From contig JANQSG010000024.1 of the NCBI GenBank assembly GCA_028284185.1, positions 1 through 64,000 of the forward strand: a stretch of DNA of 64,000 nt, read 5' to 3'. Below, in pieces: positions 32,815-42,585 of the stretch (position 1 is its first letter; the number at the start of each line of letters is the position of its first letter). Under the pieces are notes generated by a model, which worked only from the letters and a program-made list of their open reading frames with translations, did not search any database and was not told where the DNA came from. Made by a program: the position numbers and the translations under genes. This DNA is from Kangiella sp. (GTDB taxonomy: Bacteria > Pseudomonadota > Gammaproteobacteria > Enterobacterales > Kangiellaceae).

Positions 32815-35145
32815 TTAACCTTTTTTCAAGGCGTTAGCTAAAGCATCTGCAAAGGCGCCCTGAGGTTTTGCTGGTTTTTGTGAGTTTTTGCGATGCGATG
32901 GGGCGCGATGCTTTTTGCTTTTTGGTTTCTTATCTTCAGGCTTGCTGTGTTCAACTTTAGCTGTTGTAGCTTGTGGTCCTATCATCGAAAGGCCGATACG
33001 TTTACGCTGCAAGTCCACATCCATCACCCAAACTTTAACAATATCGCCAGCTTTAACCACTTGTGCTGGGTCTTTAATAAATTCATTGGCCATATTGGAA
33101 AGATGAACCAGGCCATCTTGATGCACTCCAATATCCACAAAAGCACCAAAGGCGGTGACATTGGTGATCGCACCTTCCAGTGCCATGTTAGGTTTTAAAT
33201 CATTTAAAGATTCTATTCCCTCTTTATAACGTACCATTTTAAATTCAGGACGTGGATCGCGACCAGGTTTATCCAGCTCTTTTAAGACATCCTTAACTGT
33301 ATGCTCACCATAAGTACCATCAATATAGTCTGCTGCATTAATGGCTTGCAGTCTCTCGCCATTGCCAATCAGTTGCGCTACATCTTGTAACTGTAAATCG
33401 GCCATAATCTGTTGCACCAGGGGATAAGACTCAGGATGCACTGCTGAAGCATCCAGCGCATTGGAACCACCACTAATGCGCAGGAAACCGGCGGCTTGTT
33501 GGTAGGTTTTAGGGCCCATGCGCTCAACTTCTAACAATTGCTCGCGCGACTTAAAATGGCCATGTTGGTCGCGCCAATTAACAATATTCTGCGCTATGGT
33601 TTTGCTTAAGCCGGAAACCCGTGTCAATAATGGTACTGAAGCCATATTCAGATTGACGCCAACTGCATTCACACAATCTTCCACCACTCCATTAAGACTG
33701 CGTGCTAACTGGCTTTGGCTAACGTCATGTTGATATTGGCCCACGCCAATGGATTTAGGTTCGATTTTGACTAATTCTGGCAATGGATCCTGTAAACGGC
33801 GGGCAATGGATACCGAACCACGATAACTGACATCCAGTTCCGGAAATTCTTGTGAAGCCAAAGCTGAAGCTGAATAAACCGAGGCGCCAGCTTCACTGAT
33901 CATAATTTTCTGCATTTTCAGTTCTGGGTTAGCTTTGATCAGTTCTGCAACTAATTTATCGGTTTCGCGCGAGGCAGTGCCATTACCAATACTGATCAAT
34001 TCTACCTTGTGCATTTCACACAGAGTTTTCAGCTTACGGATTGACTGGTTCCATTGATTTTGTGGTGCATGCGGGAAAATGGTGCTGTGGGCCATCAGTT
34101 TGCCCGTTTTATCCACAATCACCGCTTTACAGCCAGTGCGTAAACCTGGGTCAATACCCATAGTCACTTTGGCACCAGCGGGCGCAGCCATTAACAGATC
34201 TTTCAGGTTTTTGGCAAAAATACGAATGGCTTCTGTTTCAGCTTGTTCGCGAACTTTGCCCAACAGTTCAGTTTCAAGGTAAAGACTCAGTTTTATTTTC
34301 CAGGTCCATAGTACCACTTGTTGCAACCAACCATCAGCCGCACGTTTTTGATCACGAATATTAAAATGTTCGGCAATCATGCCAAGACAAGGATCGATTG
34401 CCTGTTCGTCTTTAATCAACTCCAGATTGGAAACCATTTGCAGGTTCAAAAAGCCCTCATTACGGCCTCTTAGTAAGGCCAAAGTGCGGTGTGATGGGAT
34501 CGAGTTAAAAGCTTCATGATGATCAAAATAATCTGAAAATTTGATGCCTGCTTTTTCTTTGCCAGGTAGTACTGAAGCTTTGAGATAAGCATGGCGCCAT
34601 AAATAATCGCGCAGGATCTTTAATAAATCGGCATTTTCCGCGAATTGCTCCATCAGGATTTGCTTGGCGCCGTCCAGCGCATCTTTATTGCTCAGGATTT
34701 TATGCTCTTCGTTATGATATTTAGCGGCCTCTGTTTCAGGATCGAGCTCAGGGTTCTGCCATAAAGCCATTGCCAATGGTTGTAGGCCCGCTTCGCGCGC
34801 AATTTGCGCTTTGCTGCGCCTTTTTGGCTTATAGGGCAGGTAAAGATCTTCCAACTCACTTTTGGTGGCTGCCTGCTGAATGGATTTTGCCAATTCAGGA
34901 GTCAATTTTTCTTGTTCTTCAATACTTTTTAAAATTGCTGCACGGCGCTCTTCCAATTCACGTAAATAAGTCAGTCTTTGTTTAATATCGCGTAATTGGG
35001 CATCATCCAGCGCGCCCGTAGCTTCTTTACGATAACGGGCGATAAAGGGCACGGTAGCACCTTCGTCCAGCAGTTTAACCGCGGATTCGACTTGCTGCGA
35101 ACGCACTTGAAGCTCTTGGGCAATTTGCTGATTAATTTGTAACAT
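32815..35145 (-). CDS. tex: Transcription accessory protein Tex
   Basis: A 776-residue RNA-binding protein with the full Tex layout: N-terminal helical region (EGATVPFIARYRKEATGALD), YqgF/RNase H-like domain (MGIDPGLRTGCKAVIVD), helix-hairpin-helix region (VGVNLNMASVPLLTRVSGLS, LLEVERMGPKTYQQAAGFLR) and a C-terminal S1 domain (GAITNVTAFGAFVDIGVHQD). A Lys/Pro-rich basic tail follows. It is cytoplasmic, affecting transcription and RNA handling. The length is normal. Confidence 0.96.
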   Translation of the reverse strand: MLQINQQIAQELQVRSQQVESAVKLLDEGATVPFIARYRKEATGALDDAQLRDIKQRLTYLRELEERRAAILKSIEEQEKLTPELAKSIQQAATKSELEDLYLPYKPKRRSKAQIAREAGLQPLAMALWQNPELDPETEAAKYHNEEHKILSNKDALDGAKQILMEQFAENADLLKILRDYLWRHAYLKASVLPGKEKAGIKFSDYFDHHEAFNSIPSHRTLALLRGRNEGFLNLQMVSNLELIKDEQAIDPCLGMIAEHFNIRDQKRAADGWLQQVVLWTWKIKLSLYLETELLGKVREQAETEAIRIFAKNLKDLLMAAPAGAKVTMGIDPGLRTGCKAVIVDKTGKLMAHSTIFPHAPQNQWNQSIRKLKTLCEMHKVELISIGNGTASRETDKLVAELIKANPELKMQKIMISEAGASVYSASALASQEFPELDVSYRGSVSIARRLQDPLPELVKIEPKSIGVGQYQHDVSQSQLARSLNGVVEDCVNAVGVNLNMASVPLLTRVSGLSKTIAQNIVNWRDQHGHFKSREQLLEVERMGPKTYQQAAGFLRISGGSNALDASAVHPESYPLVQQIMADLQLQDVAQLIGNGERLQAINAADYIDGTYGEHTVKDVLKELDKPGRDPRPEFKMVRYKEGIESLNDLKPNMALEGAITNVTAFGAFVDIGVHQDGLVHLSNMANEFIKDPAQVVKAGDIVKVWVMDVDLQRKRIGLSMIGPQATTAKVEHSKPEDKKPKSKKHRAPSHRKNSQKPAKPQGAFADALANALKKG

Positions 35146-35376
35146 CTTGTAATTGAATCATTGGGAAAAATAAAGCGGCATAGTATAGTAGCTATTGAAG
35201 TTTGAAAAGAGGGCGTGATCAAGTTACGCAAAAAAAGAGCTTATAAAATAAAAGCCGTATGACCTCTTTCTGATAAATACATGAATAATGCATTGAATAA
35301 CAAATACTTGGGTGATTAACTAAGAAACTGGCAGCTAGCTAGAGTGATGCAAACTAGTTAAGAGAAGGATAAGAAT

Positions 35377-36099
35377 ATGACTGAAGAAACTCCCAAAATT
35401 TTAGTGGTAGATGATGATGTCAGACTGCGCAGTCTGCTCGAACGCTATTTGAAAGAGCAGGATTTTATCGTGCGCACGGTGGAAAATGCCGAGCAGATGG
35501 ATCGATTTTTGGAACGTGAAAATTATCATTTGATGGTACTGGATTTAATGTTACCAGGTGAAGATGGGCTTTCGATTTGTCGCCGTTTACGCGCCGATAA
35601 TAATGCTTTGCCGATCATTATGTTGACCGCCAAAGGTGATGAAGTGGATCGCATTGTGGGTTTGGAAGTGGGAGCTGATGATTATCTGGCCAAGCCCTTT
35701 AATCCACGTGAACTATTGGCGCGGATCCGTGCCGTGTTACGTCGTCAGGCCAAGCATATTCCGGGTGCGCCGAGTAATTCAGAAACCATCGTTTCTTTTG
35801 GTCGCTTTACCTTGAATTTGGCAACCCGTGAAATGACTGATGATGGTAAAGCTATTTCATTAACTAGCGGTGAATTTGCAGTATTAAAATCTTTGGTGGA
35901 ACATGCCCGCCAGCCATTATCACGCGATAAATTAATGAATCTGGCGCGTGGCCGTGATTATTCAGCCTTAGAACGCAGTATTGACGTACAGGTCTCGCGT
36001 TTGCGGCGCCTGATCGAAGCTGATCCTGCTCAGCCGCGCTATATCCAAACCGTGTGGGGCGTAGGTTATGTGTTTGTGCCTGATGGCGGAGCTGCCTGA
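35377..36099 (+). CDS. ompR: Response regulator OmpR
   Basis: A 240-residue regulator: receiver domain with phospho-acceptor Asp56 (MVLDLMLPGEDG), Thr84 and Lys106, and a C-terminal winged helix (ALERSIDVQVSRLRRLIEAD). The near identity of pattern to OmpR and the envZ neighbour support the name. It controls porins and osmotic responses in relatives. AAGGATAAGA precedes the ATG. Confidence 0.93.
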   Translation: MTEETPKILVVDDDVRLRSLLERYLKEQDFIVRTVENAEQMDRFLERENYHLMVLDLMLPGEDGLSICRRLRADNNALPIIMLTAKGDEVDRIVGLEVGADDYLAKPFNPRELLARIRAVLRRQAKHIPGAPSNSETIVSFGRFTLNLATREMTDDGKAISLTSGEFAVLKSLVEHARQPLSRDKLMNLARGRDYSALERSIDVQVSRLRRLIEADPAQPRYIQTVWGVGYVFVPDGGAA

Positions 36100-36109
36100 C
36101 TAGTCATTG

Positions 36110-37402
36110 ATGCGTATCCTGCCTAAAACTGCCTTTGGTCGAATTGCCTTATTGGTGGGTTTTCTGCTGGTGATTAACCAGCTGGTATCTTATTTCACTA
36201 TTTCCTGGTACGTTACTCAGCCCTCAGTAAAACAGTTAGTGCAATTGCTGGCGGCTGATGTGAACACCGCTATCTATATTCAACATAAGGATTTCCCGGC
36301 AGAAGTACGTCAGGAAATTATGGCCAAGCAGAATATGGAATTAGTCTCGACCCGTAATGGCGAACCAACGGCTTTGCGTAATGCACAGCCTTATGTAGTA
36401 CTAACCCAGCGTTTGGCCGAGTATTTGCAAATTCCGATTGAGCGTACCGAAATGCGGGTGGAAGAGTCGGATAAAATCTATTACTGGATTAAATCGCCAC
36501 GTCATACCAATGTGTGGCTGAGAGTAGCAATGGAACCGTTTGAAGGTTTTAATATTCATCCGCCAGTGGTCTATTTTACTGCTATTTTATTGTTGAGTTT
36601 ATTGGGCGGTTGGATTTTTACCCGCCAAATCTCAAGACCATTAAGGCGGTTAGAATTTGCCGCGCGTGAGATTGGACGTGGTGATAATCCAGGTCAATTA
36701 CAGGAAAAAGGTCTTGAAGAAATGGTCACAGTGACTCGAGCCTTTAATCAGATGGCGCGCAATGTTCAGCAATTAGAGGAAGATAGAACTTTGTTATTGG
36801 CGGGCGTTTCCCATGATTTACGTACGCCACTCACTCGAATTCGTTTGGCGACTGAGTTTATGGGTGATGCGGAAGCGGAAACTAGGGAAGGCATTATTCG
36901 TGATACCGAAGATATGGATCAGATCATTAATCAATTTATCTCTTTTGTACGTGATGGGCGTGATGAGCGAGCCAAGCAGGGCGATTTGAATGCTTTAGTC
37001 GAAGAGTGTGTACTGGCCAATCGTATTCAGGATGAAGATATCAGTTTTGAGCTCGGTGAAATGCCGGCAACAGTGGCTTTTAAACCATTGGCCATGAAAC
37101 GTCTGGTGACCAATTTGATCCAAAATGGCCTCAAATATGCTGGTGCCCCATTGCACGTGATGACAGGTCTTTATGGCGATAAAATTCGCATATCGGTTTT
37201 TGATCAAGGTAATGGTATTGATGATAAAGAGATTGAACGTTTGTTCCAACCTTTCTCACGTGGTAACACTGCCCGTTCCGGCGGTGGTTCAGGTTTAGGT
37301 CTTGCCATTGTTAGACGGATTGCTGAAATGCACAGAGGTAAAGTGAGTTTAATTAATCGACCTGAAGGTGGTTTGGAAGCCAGGTTTGAAATGCCGAGAT
37401 AG
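36110..37402 (+). CDS. envZ: Sensor histidine kinase EnvZ
   Basis: A 430-residue kinase with spans near 10-32 and 153-172, a periplasmic region, a HAMP domain, the phospho-acceptor His235 in [14 protein letters not shown], the N box [13 protein letters not shown] and the G box [11 protein letters not shown]. It controls OmpR, encoded 10 bp upstream. I use ATG 36110 rather than the adjoining TTG 36107. A large repeat pair follows. Confidence 0.92.
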   Translation: MRILPKTAFGRIALLVGFLLVINQLVSYFTISWYVTQPSVKQLVQLLAADVNTAIYIQHKDFPAEVRQEIMAKQNMELVSTRNGEPTALRNAQPYVVLTQRLAEYLQIPIERTEMRVEESDKIYYWIKSPRHTNVWLRVAMEPFEGFNIHPPVVYFTAILLLSLLGGWIFTRQISRPLRRLEFAAREIGRGDNPGQLQEKGLEEMVTVTRAFNQMARNVQQLEEDRTLLLAGVSHDLRTPLTRIRLATEFMGDAEAETREGIIRDTEDMDQIINQFISFVRDGRDERAKQGDLNALVEECVLANRIQDEDISFELGEMPATVAFKPLAMKRLVTNLIQNGLKYAGAPLHVMTGLYGDKIRISVFDQGNGIDDKEIERLFQPFSRGNTARSGGGSGLGLAIVRRIAEMHRGKVSLINRPEGGLEARFEMPR

Positions 37403-37445
37403 TCTTGTTTTTTTGTCTAATATAAAGTAAGTACTATTTTTTCTT

Positions 37446-37623
37446 GTTCGTTTCTTTGTACACACAAAGAAACGAACCAAAGAAAAGCGCCCCGATCACT
37501 GCTGCCTACGGCTCCCCTCTAAAATAATTTTCATTAACGCGTCGTTACAATGGGACATCCCTGTCCCTTGTAACTCAATTTGCCGTCCAGCAAATTGCCG
37601 CTATTCAAATCATTTTTTCGGCT
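37446..37623 (-). repeat. Structured intergenic repeat, unit B (inverted)
   Basis: On the plus strand it reads, in order: a 14-bp hairpin with loop ACAC (37446-37477, arms GTTCGTTTCTTTGT), a small GCC/GGC hairpin (37504-37512), a hairpin with loop TCCC (37544-37574, arms GTTACAA-GGGACA), an 8-bp hairpin with loop CGTCCA (37576-37597), and TTTTTTCGGCT. Read in reverse this is the same order and the same loops as units A and C. It is head-on with unit A. Confidence 0.75.
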
Positions 37624-37658
37624 TGTGATAAGGGGTTTAGGTGGGCTCTTAGGTCTCC

Positions 37659-37858
37659 CATATATTTAGCTGAAAATTACTTTTTGTTGTAGCAATTCAA
37701 GTCATGGATGACTTGAATAATGAAATTCAGCATAGGACGTGCTGTATTTCATGGTGCGTTAAGCAGCAAAAGTAATTTGAAGGAAGTCGCGAAGCGACCT
37801 AAATATCGGGTGTCCTTTCTTTTGGTTCGTTTTCTTTGGACAAGTAAAGAAAATGAAC
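37659..37858 (+). repeat. Structured intergenic repeat, unit A
   Basis: Starts with TTTAGCTGAAAATTA. Hairpin 1 (37695-37718) has 10-bp arms around loop TGGA. Hairpin 2 (37722-37750) has arms GAAAT-CAGCA around a loop containing AGGAC. Then GGTGCGTTAAG, hairpin 3 (37786-37798, GTCGC-gaa-GCGAC), CTAAATATCGGG, TTTGGTTCG, and hairpin 4 (37825-37858). Together with unit B it fills the 523-bp gap between envZ and hslO; I see no protein gene in that gap. Confidence 0.75.
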
Positions 37859-37925
37859 AAGAAAAACAGTAAATACTTTTTTAACATGAAGTTCTGATTA
37901 ACTCATGCTTGTTTTATTAGAACTA

Positions 37926-38831
37926 CTAATTCACTGAACCCTGATCGGCTTCTGCCATAATAAGTTTCATGATTTCATCGCGGTTAAAAACTTCTTTATT
38001 ACTGCAAAAATCGCAGACCATTTCTAAAGCGCCTTGTTCTTCGACAATGCCCATTAATTCCGCTGGATCGAGCGTGGTTAAGGCGGCCATATTGCGTTCG
38101 CGTGAGCAGCTGCATTGAAATTGAATGGCTTTTTCGGGATACAGGCTGACTTCGTCCTGATGGAATAAACGATAAAGCAGATCTTGATGTTCCAGCGCAA
38201 AGGCTTCTTGCGATTTAATGGTGTTGCTTAAAGCAACCACGTGATCGAATGCCTGCTGACTTGGCTCATTACCAATACTGGAATCAGCTTCCTGTGGTAG
38301 GGTTTGCACAAACATGCCAAATGCCTGGTTTTGATCCGCGAAGATTTTGATATGAGTGGGCAATTGCTCAGACAGGTTAAAATAATCTTCCAGGCATTCC
38401 GCAAGAGAAGTTTTGTCCAGTGGTACTATGCCCTGATAACGCTGGCCTTTTTTAGGTTCGATGGTAATGGCTAACTGACCTTTGTCAGTCCACTCTTTGA
38501 AATCAAACAGCTCTTCTCTAATCAGATGTTCCAAAGCTTCATTGGTTTGCAATAAGCCACGAATATGGCCTAAGTGATTACATTCAACCAGCAATAATTT
38601 CACCAACGATGGACTTTGTAGTTGCAGAGATACGCGACCTTCGATCTTGATAATATCGGCTAACAAAGTACAGGCAGTCAGTGCTTCGGCCAATAGGTGG
38701 CGTACCTCGTTGGGATAATCATGCTGATCGCAAATAATGCCAATCGAGTCTTTTAAACTGACAATTTCGCCACGAACCGGCAGTTGGGCAAAGCTGAAGC
38801 GTTGGATTTTATCGAGTATTTGATCGGACAT
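37926..38831 (-). CDS. hslO: Redox-regulated chaperone Hsp33
   Basis: A 301-residue protein of normal length. The zinc/redox switch cysteines are Cys240 and Cys242 (FQCSCSRE) and Cys273 and Cys276 (VCDFCSNKE). Oxidation releases zinc and activates holdase function in the cytoplasm. Next to hslR, as in many gammaproteobacteria. Confidence 0.95.
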   Translation of the reverse strand: MSDQILDKIQRFSFAQLPVRGEIVSLKDSIGIICDQHDYPNEVRHLLAEALTACTLLADIIKIEGRVSLQLQSPSLVKLLLVECNHLGHIRGLLQTNEALEHLIREELFDFKEWTDKGQLAITIEPKKGQRYQGIVPLDKTSLAECLEDYFNLSEQLPTHIKIFADQNQAFGMFVQTLPQEADSSIGNEPSQQAFDHVVALSNTIKSQEAFALEHQDLLYRLFHQDEVSLYPEKAIQFQCSCSRERNMAALTTLDPAELMGIVEEQGALEMVCDFCSNKEVFNRDEIMKLIMAEADQGSVN

Positions 38832-38882
38832 GGAGACTTAAAATGACGCCTGATTTAAATGTTAGCGCAATTATATAAGACT

Positions 38883-39263
38883 TTACTCATGCTCGCGACG
38901 AAATTTATGGATTTGGCGGCGTTGCTTTTTATCCGGTTTGGTATTGGAGACTGGCATGGATTTGCGTTGTAATTGCAGCGCTTCTCGTTTTTCAATGCTC
39001 TCTTGAGTCTCTTCATACAAAGTTTGTGCAACAGGAGCTGGCCCGCGATTAGCAGAAAGAGCTTTAACGAGCACGGTTTTTTGCTGATGGCCCTGCATTA
39101 GACGAATTTCCATACCAATAACCACTAGCCGATTAGCTTTGCCCCTAACGCCATTACAATGCACTTTGCCACCATCGATGGCTTTTTTGGCAATACTGCG
39201 GGTTTTATAAAATCGAGCAGCCCATAACCACTTATCCAAGCGTATATTTTTGTCAGTTGACAC
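38883..39263 (-). CDS. hslR: Heat shock protein 15 (S4-domain ribosome-associated protein)
   Basis: A 126-residue protein with an S4 RNA-binding domain: RLDKWLWAARFYKTRSIAKK and AIDGGKVHCNG. The basic C-terminus (KPDKKQRRQIHKFRREHE) is usual. Hsp15 binds free 50S subunits carrying nascent chains and aids their rescue. The start is GTG at 39263. It is divergent from the gsp operon. Confidence 0.93.
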   Translation of the reverse strand: MSTDKNIRLDKWLWAARFYKTRSIAKKAIDGGKVHCNGVRGKANRLVVIGMEIRLMQGHQQKTVLVKALSANRGPAPVAQTLYEETQESIEKREALQLQRKSMPVSNTKPDKKQRRQIHKFRREHE

Positions 39264-39499
39264 CTTGAACCTTACCTATCTTTACAGTATCGTGGCTTGC
39301 TAAACGCGATTTCGCGTGGGAAACTTTGATTATAAATCAATTTAATCTGAAGTGTTGGACATTAAGGTATAAGAAAGGCGAAGAATAACCATTAATAGAG
39401 CCTTTTAAAACAAACTGTTGGTGAAAATTAAGGGATATAAAGGTTTTATACCACTGAGGCTTATCATTCACCAATAGAATTTTATTATAAATATTACTA

Positions 39500-40474
39500 A
39501 TGAGCAGTTCGAATTTAAACTTTTCTTTATTATGGCAAAAATATGCGCAACTGGTGGCTAAGGTTTTAGCAGCCCTATTAGCACTGCTTGCCCTGTATTT
39601 TATCGCCAAGATGATTTGGTTATGGGTCGATTATGCTCAGCCAAAAACCATCCTGGCGACCAGTAATCCTAATTCAGTCAATTCTTCGGTACAAACAATA
39701 AATGCCAATAAAATAGCCCAGATGCACCTGTTTGGTGCTGCTAATCAAACTGCCGAGCCGGTTGAGGAAGTTGTGGGTGAAACCCACCTTAACCTGAAAT
39801 TACTGGGTGTTTACGTGGATTCTGATGAATTGCAAAGTAGCGCCATTATCAAAACCGGTGGTAACAAGGAAAAAGTCTATTGGATTGGCGACAAACTGGA
39901 AGGTGTGGGTGCTAGTCAAGTCAGTCTAAAACGGGTAGAGCCATTAAAGGTTATTATTAATAATAATGGTAGAAATGAAACCTTGACGTTATTGGAAAAG
40001 CTGAATGAACAGGTTATTGCTTCGGTGGATAGCAATAAAAAAGAGGCGGATAATAATACTAATGGTAAAACCATTGATAAGCGGCGCGATAGCCGTTTGA
40101 CCAAAGATTTAACCGATATGCGCAATAAGTTAGCTCAAAGCCCCCAGTCCTATGCAGGTTTAGCACGATTTGAGCCAGTGGTGGATAACGCTGGTCAGAT
40201 TGCTGGCTTTAAGGTGGCGCCAGGCAAAGATCCTCGAATGTTTAGTCGTTTGGGTTTGCGTCGAAATGATGTAGTCAAATCTATCAATGGGCAAGGGTTA
40301 AGTAATGACGCCTATTGGACTGCGCTTAAACAGCTACGGACGGCTGAAACTTTAGAAATTAGTATAGAACGCAATGGGCAACCAGTGACCTTGTTATTGA
40401 ATTTAGGAGCGAATAATAGTTCGCAAAAGCAAAATATTCAGCCTGAAGTTAGACAAGAAATAAAAATTCAATAG
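39500..40474 (+). CDS. gspC: Type II secretion system protein C
   Basis: A 324-residue inner-membrane protein: cytoplasmic N-terminus, one span (about 18-37), a homology region (HLNLKLLGVYVDSDELQSSA, at about 94-115) that contacts the secretin, and a C-terminal PDZ domain (MFSRLGLRRNDVVKSINGQG). It links the inner-membrane platform to GspD and selects substrates. First gene of gspCDEFGHIJKLMN; its promoter should lie in 39264-39499. Confidence 0.92.
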   Translation: MSSSNLNFSLLWQKYAQLVAKVLAALLALLALYFIAKMIWLWVDYAQPKTILATSNPNSVNSSVQTINANKIAQMHLFGAANQTAEPVEEVVGETHLNLKLLGVYVDSDELQSSAIIKTGGNKEKVYWIGDKLEGVGASQVSLKRVEPLKVIINNNGRNETLTLLEKLNEQVIASVDSNKKEADNNTNGKTIDKRRDSRLTKDLTDMRNKLAQSPQSYAGLARFEPVVDNAGQIAGFKVAPGKDPRMFSRLGLRRNDVVKSINGQGLSNDAYWTALKQLRTAETLEISIERNGQPVTLLLNLGANNSSQKQNIQPEVRQEIKIQ

Positions 40475-40509
40475 ATTTCAGGGAAGATATTTTTAATAGA
40501 GAAGATAGT

Positions 40510-42582
40510 ATGAAAACAAAGATAAAATTATTAACCACCGCAATAGCTCTTGGATTATTAATTGGCTCTTTTGCCGCTGATGCTGAGCGCTTGAATGTAC
40601 GTGATGCGGATATCCGTGAAGTGGTGGAAACGGTTGCTCGGATCACCGATAAAAACATGATTGTGGATCCGCGGGTGTCGCAAAAGAAAATTACTATTAT
40701 CTCGAATCAGGATAGTAGCAAGGACGATATTTATCGTATGTTCTTAGCAACTTTAAAAATTCATGGCTTTCAGGCCATTCGAGTTGATAAAAACACTATC
40801 AAGATTATTCAAGAAGCGAAAGCACGCTCTGAACCTGGTCCTGTTAATGTGCGCAATCATGCCGAGCTTGGGGATACTTATGTCACTCAAGTGATTCCAG
40901 TTAACAATGTCAATGCACAACAATTGGTCAATGTATTAAGACCAATGGTTTCACCAACCTCAGGGCAAATGTTAGCAGTACAGGGCACCAATACTATTAT
41001 CCTGCACGATTCAGCAACTAACGTAAAACGTATTCAGGAAATTGTGGCACGTACTGATAAGGCCAATGACGAGGAAATTGAGGTGATTCCATTACAGCAT
41101 GCTTCGGCCTCGGAAATAGTACGTATTTTGGAATCTATCAGTAAAAATCAAGGTGGTCAGCAACAGGTGAATCAAACGCGTGAGCCGAAGTTTGTGGCTG
41201 ATGAGCGTATGAATAGTATTTTATTAAGTGCTACGGATAAAACGCGTATTCGCTTGCGTGCTTTAATTGCCAGTCTCGATCGTCCGCAAAACTCTGCGGG
41301 TAACACCAAAACCATTTTTTTGAAATATGCTAAAGCTGAAGAGGTTAAAGAAGTTTTATCGGGTATTGGCGAATACAAACAAAAAGAAGAGTCTGGTGCT
41401 GCTGGTCAGGGTGGAGCTGCAGCTAGATCGAATAAATCGCTTTATAGTATTCAGTCCCATGAAGAAACCAATGCGTTAGTGTTGACTGCACCGCCGGATA
41501 TGATGCGTGAGTTTGAGTCAGTGGTTCGTAGTCTGGATATTCGCCGCAGACAGGTGCATGTAGAAGCGATTATTGTTGAAATTTCTGATCGCAAAGCACG
41601 AGAATTGGGTATTCAGTGGTTATTCTCACCATCTGGTGATGGCACTCAGCCAGCAGGTATTATTAATTTTGGTTCGATTGGGCAAGTGGCTGGAGGTGCT
41701 ATTGCAGCTCGTGGAACGGAAGAAGAAGTTTTTACGCGTGATCCACAGACAGGTGTGATAACTGGTACAGAGACTATACGTAACCCAGGTGATGGTGGTG
41801 TCGCATTAGCTCAAGTTTTAGCTGGCTTATCTGGCGCTGGCATTGGTTTGGCGCGTACCTCTGATTCAGGTTTAAGCTGGGGTGCTTTTATTAATGCATT
41901 GGAAGGCGTGACCGATTCCAATACTTTAGCTCGCCCCAGCATCACCACTTTGGATAATACTGAAGCTGAGTTTAGTGCTGGACAGGAAATTCCGATTATT
42001 ACTGGCTCAACTTTAGGCAATAACAATTCGAATCCATTCCAGAATGTGGATCGTAAGGATGTAGGTGTTTCGCTAAAAATCAAACCACAGATTAATGAAG
42101 GCAACCATGTGCGTCTGGATATTGAACAGGAGGTTTCTTCATTGGCTGGCGCTACTTCGGTAGATGTGGTGACCAATAAACGTAAAGTCAAAACTTCGGT
42201 GTTGGTTCCCGATGGTGGTATGGTGGTGTTGGGCGGTTTAATTGATGACACTATTAATGAAAGTGAACAAAAAGTGCCTTTATTGGGCGATGTCCCTATT
42301 ATTGGCAACCTTTTTAAATCACGTGGCACCACTAAGGAAAAACGTAATTTGATGGTCTTTATTCATCCGCGAGTGCTTAAAGATGATTTGGAGCTGAGAA
42401 AAGTAAGTTCTGCTAAATACAGTTATATGCGGGCGCAACAAATCGAAAAGGCCAATCGAGGTATTAGTTTAATGCCGGATGAAGATGTGCATGTGATGCC
42501 AACTTATGATGAGGCTTTGGTATTGCCGCCGAGTTTTGAAGAATATATGGACGAAGAAGCAAAAAAAGACGGTAAGGAATAG
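40510..42582 (+). CDS. gspD: Type II secretion system secretin
   Basis: A 690-residue outer-membrane secretin. Signal peptide (about 1-25), N0 domain (LNVRDADIREVVETVARITD), N1-N3 domains (VIPVNNVNAQQLVNVLRPMV; IPLQHASASEIVRILESISK; IFLKYAKAEEVKEVLSGIGE), then the secretin core with VPDGGMVVLGGLIDD and VPLLGDVPIIGNLFKSR. It forms the exit channel for folded exoproteins. The length is normal. A GspS-type pilotin is not encoded in this window. Confidence 0.96.
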   Translation: MKTKIKLLTTAIALGLLIGSFAADAERLNVRDADIREVVETVARITDKNMIVDPRVSQKKITIISNQDSSKDDIYRMFLATLKIHGFQAIRVDKNTIKIIQEAKARSEPGPVNVRNHAELGDTYVTQVIPVNNVNAQQLVNVLRPMVSPTSGQMLAVQGTNTIILHDSATNVKRIQEIVARTDKANDEEIEVIPLQHASASEIVRILESISKNQGGQQQVNQTREPKFVADERMNSILLSATDKTRIRLRALIASLDRPQNSAGNTKTIFLKYAKAEEVKEVLSGIGEYKQKEESGAAGQGGAAARSNKSLYSIQSHEETNALVLTAPPDMMREFESVVRSLDIRRRQVHVEAIIVEISDRKARELGIQWLFSPSGDGTQPAGIINFGSIGQVAGGAIAARGTEEEVFTRDPQTGVITGTETIRNPGDGGVALAQVLAGLSGAGIGLARTSDSGLSWGAFINALEGVTDSNTLARPSITTLDNTEAEFSAGQEIPIITGSTLGNNNSNPFQNVDRKDVGVSLKIKPQINEGNHVRLDIEQEVSSLAGATSVDVVTNKRKVKTSVLVPDGGMVVLGGLIDDTINESEQKVPLLGDVPIIGNLFKSRGTTKEKRNLMVFIHPRVLKDDLELRKVSSAKYSYMRAQQIEKANRGISLMPDEDVHVMPTYDEALVLPPSFEEYMDEEAKKDGKE

Positions 42583-42585
42583 TTA

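Noticed and set aside
37446-37858. CRISPR array or retron non-coding RNA
   Set aside because: There are no short direct repeats with equal spacers, and no reverse transcriptase or cas gene nearby. The repeats are inverted units with hairpins.
39304-39317. Hairpin ACGCGA-TT-TCGCGT as a terminator
   Set aside because: It has no T run on either strand and lies upstream of both flanking genes.
39326-39340. FNR-like box TTGATTATAAATCAA before gspC
   Set aside because: The half-sites are 5 bp apart instead of 4, so the sites are out of register for FNR. It may simply be an AT-rich palindrome in the divergent hslR-gspC region.
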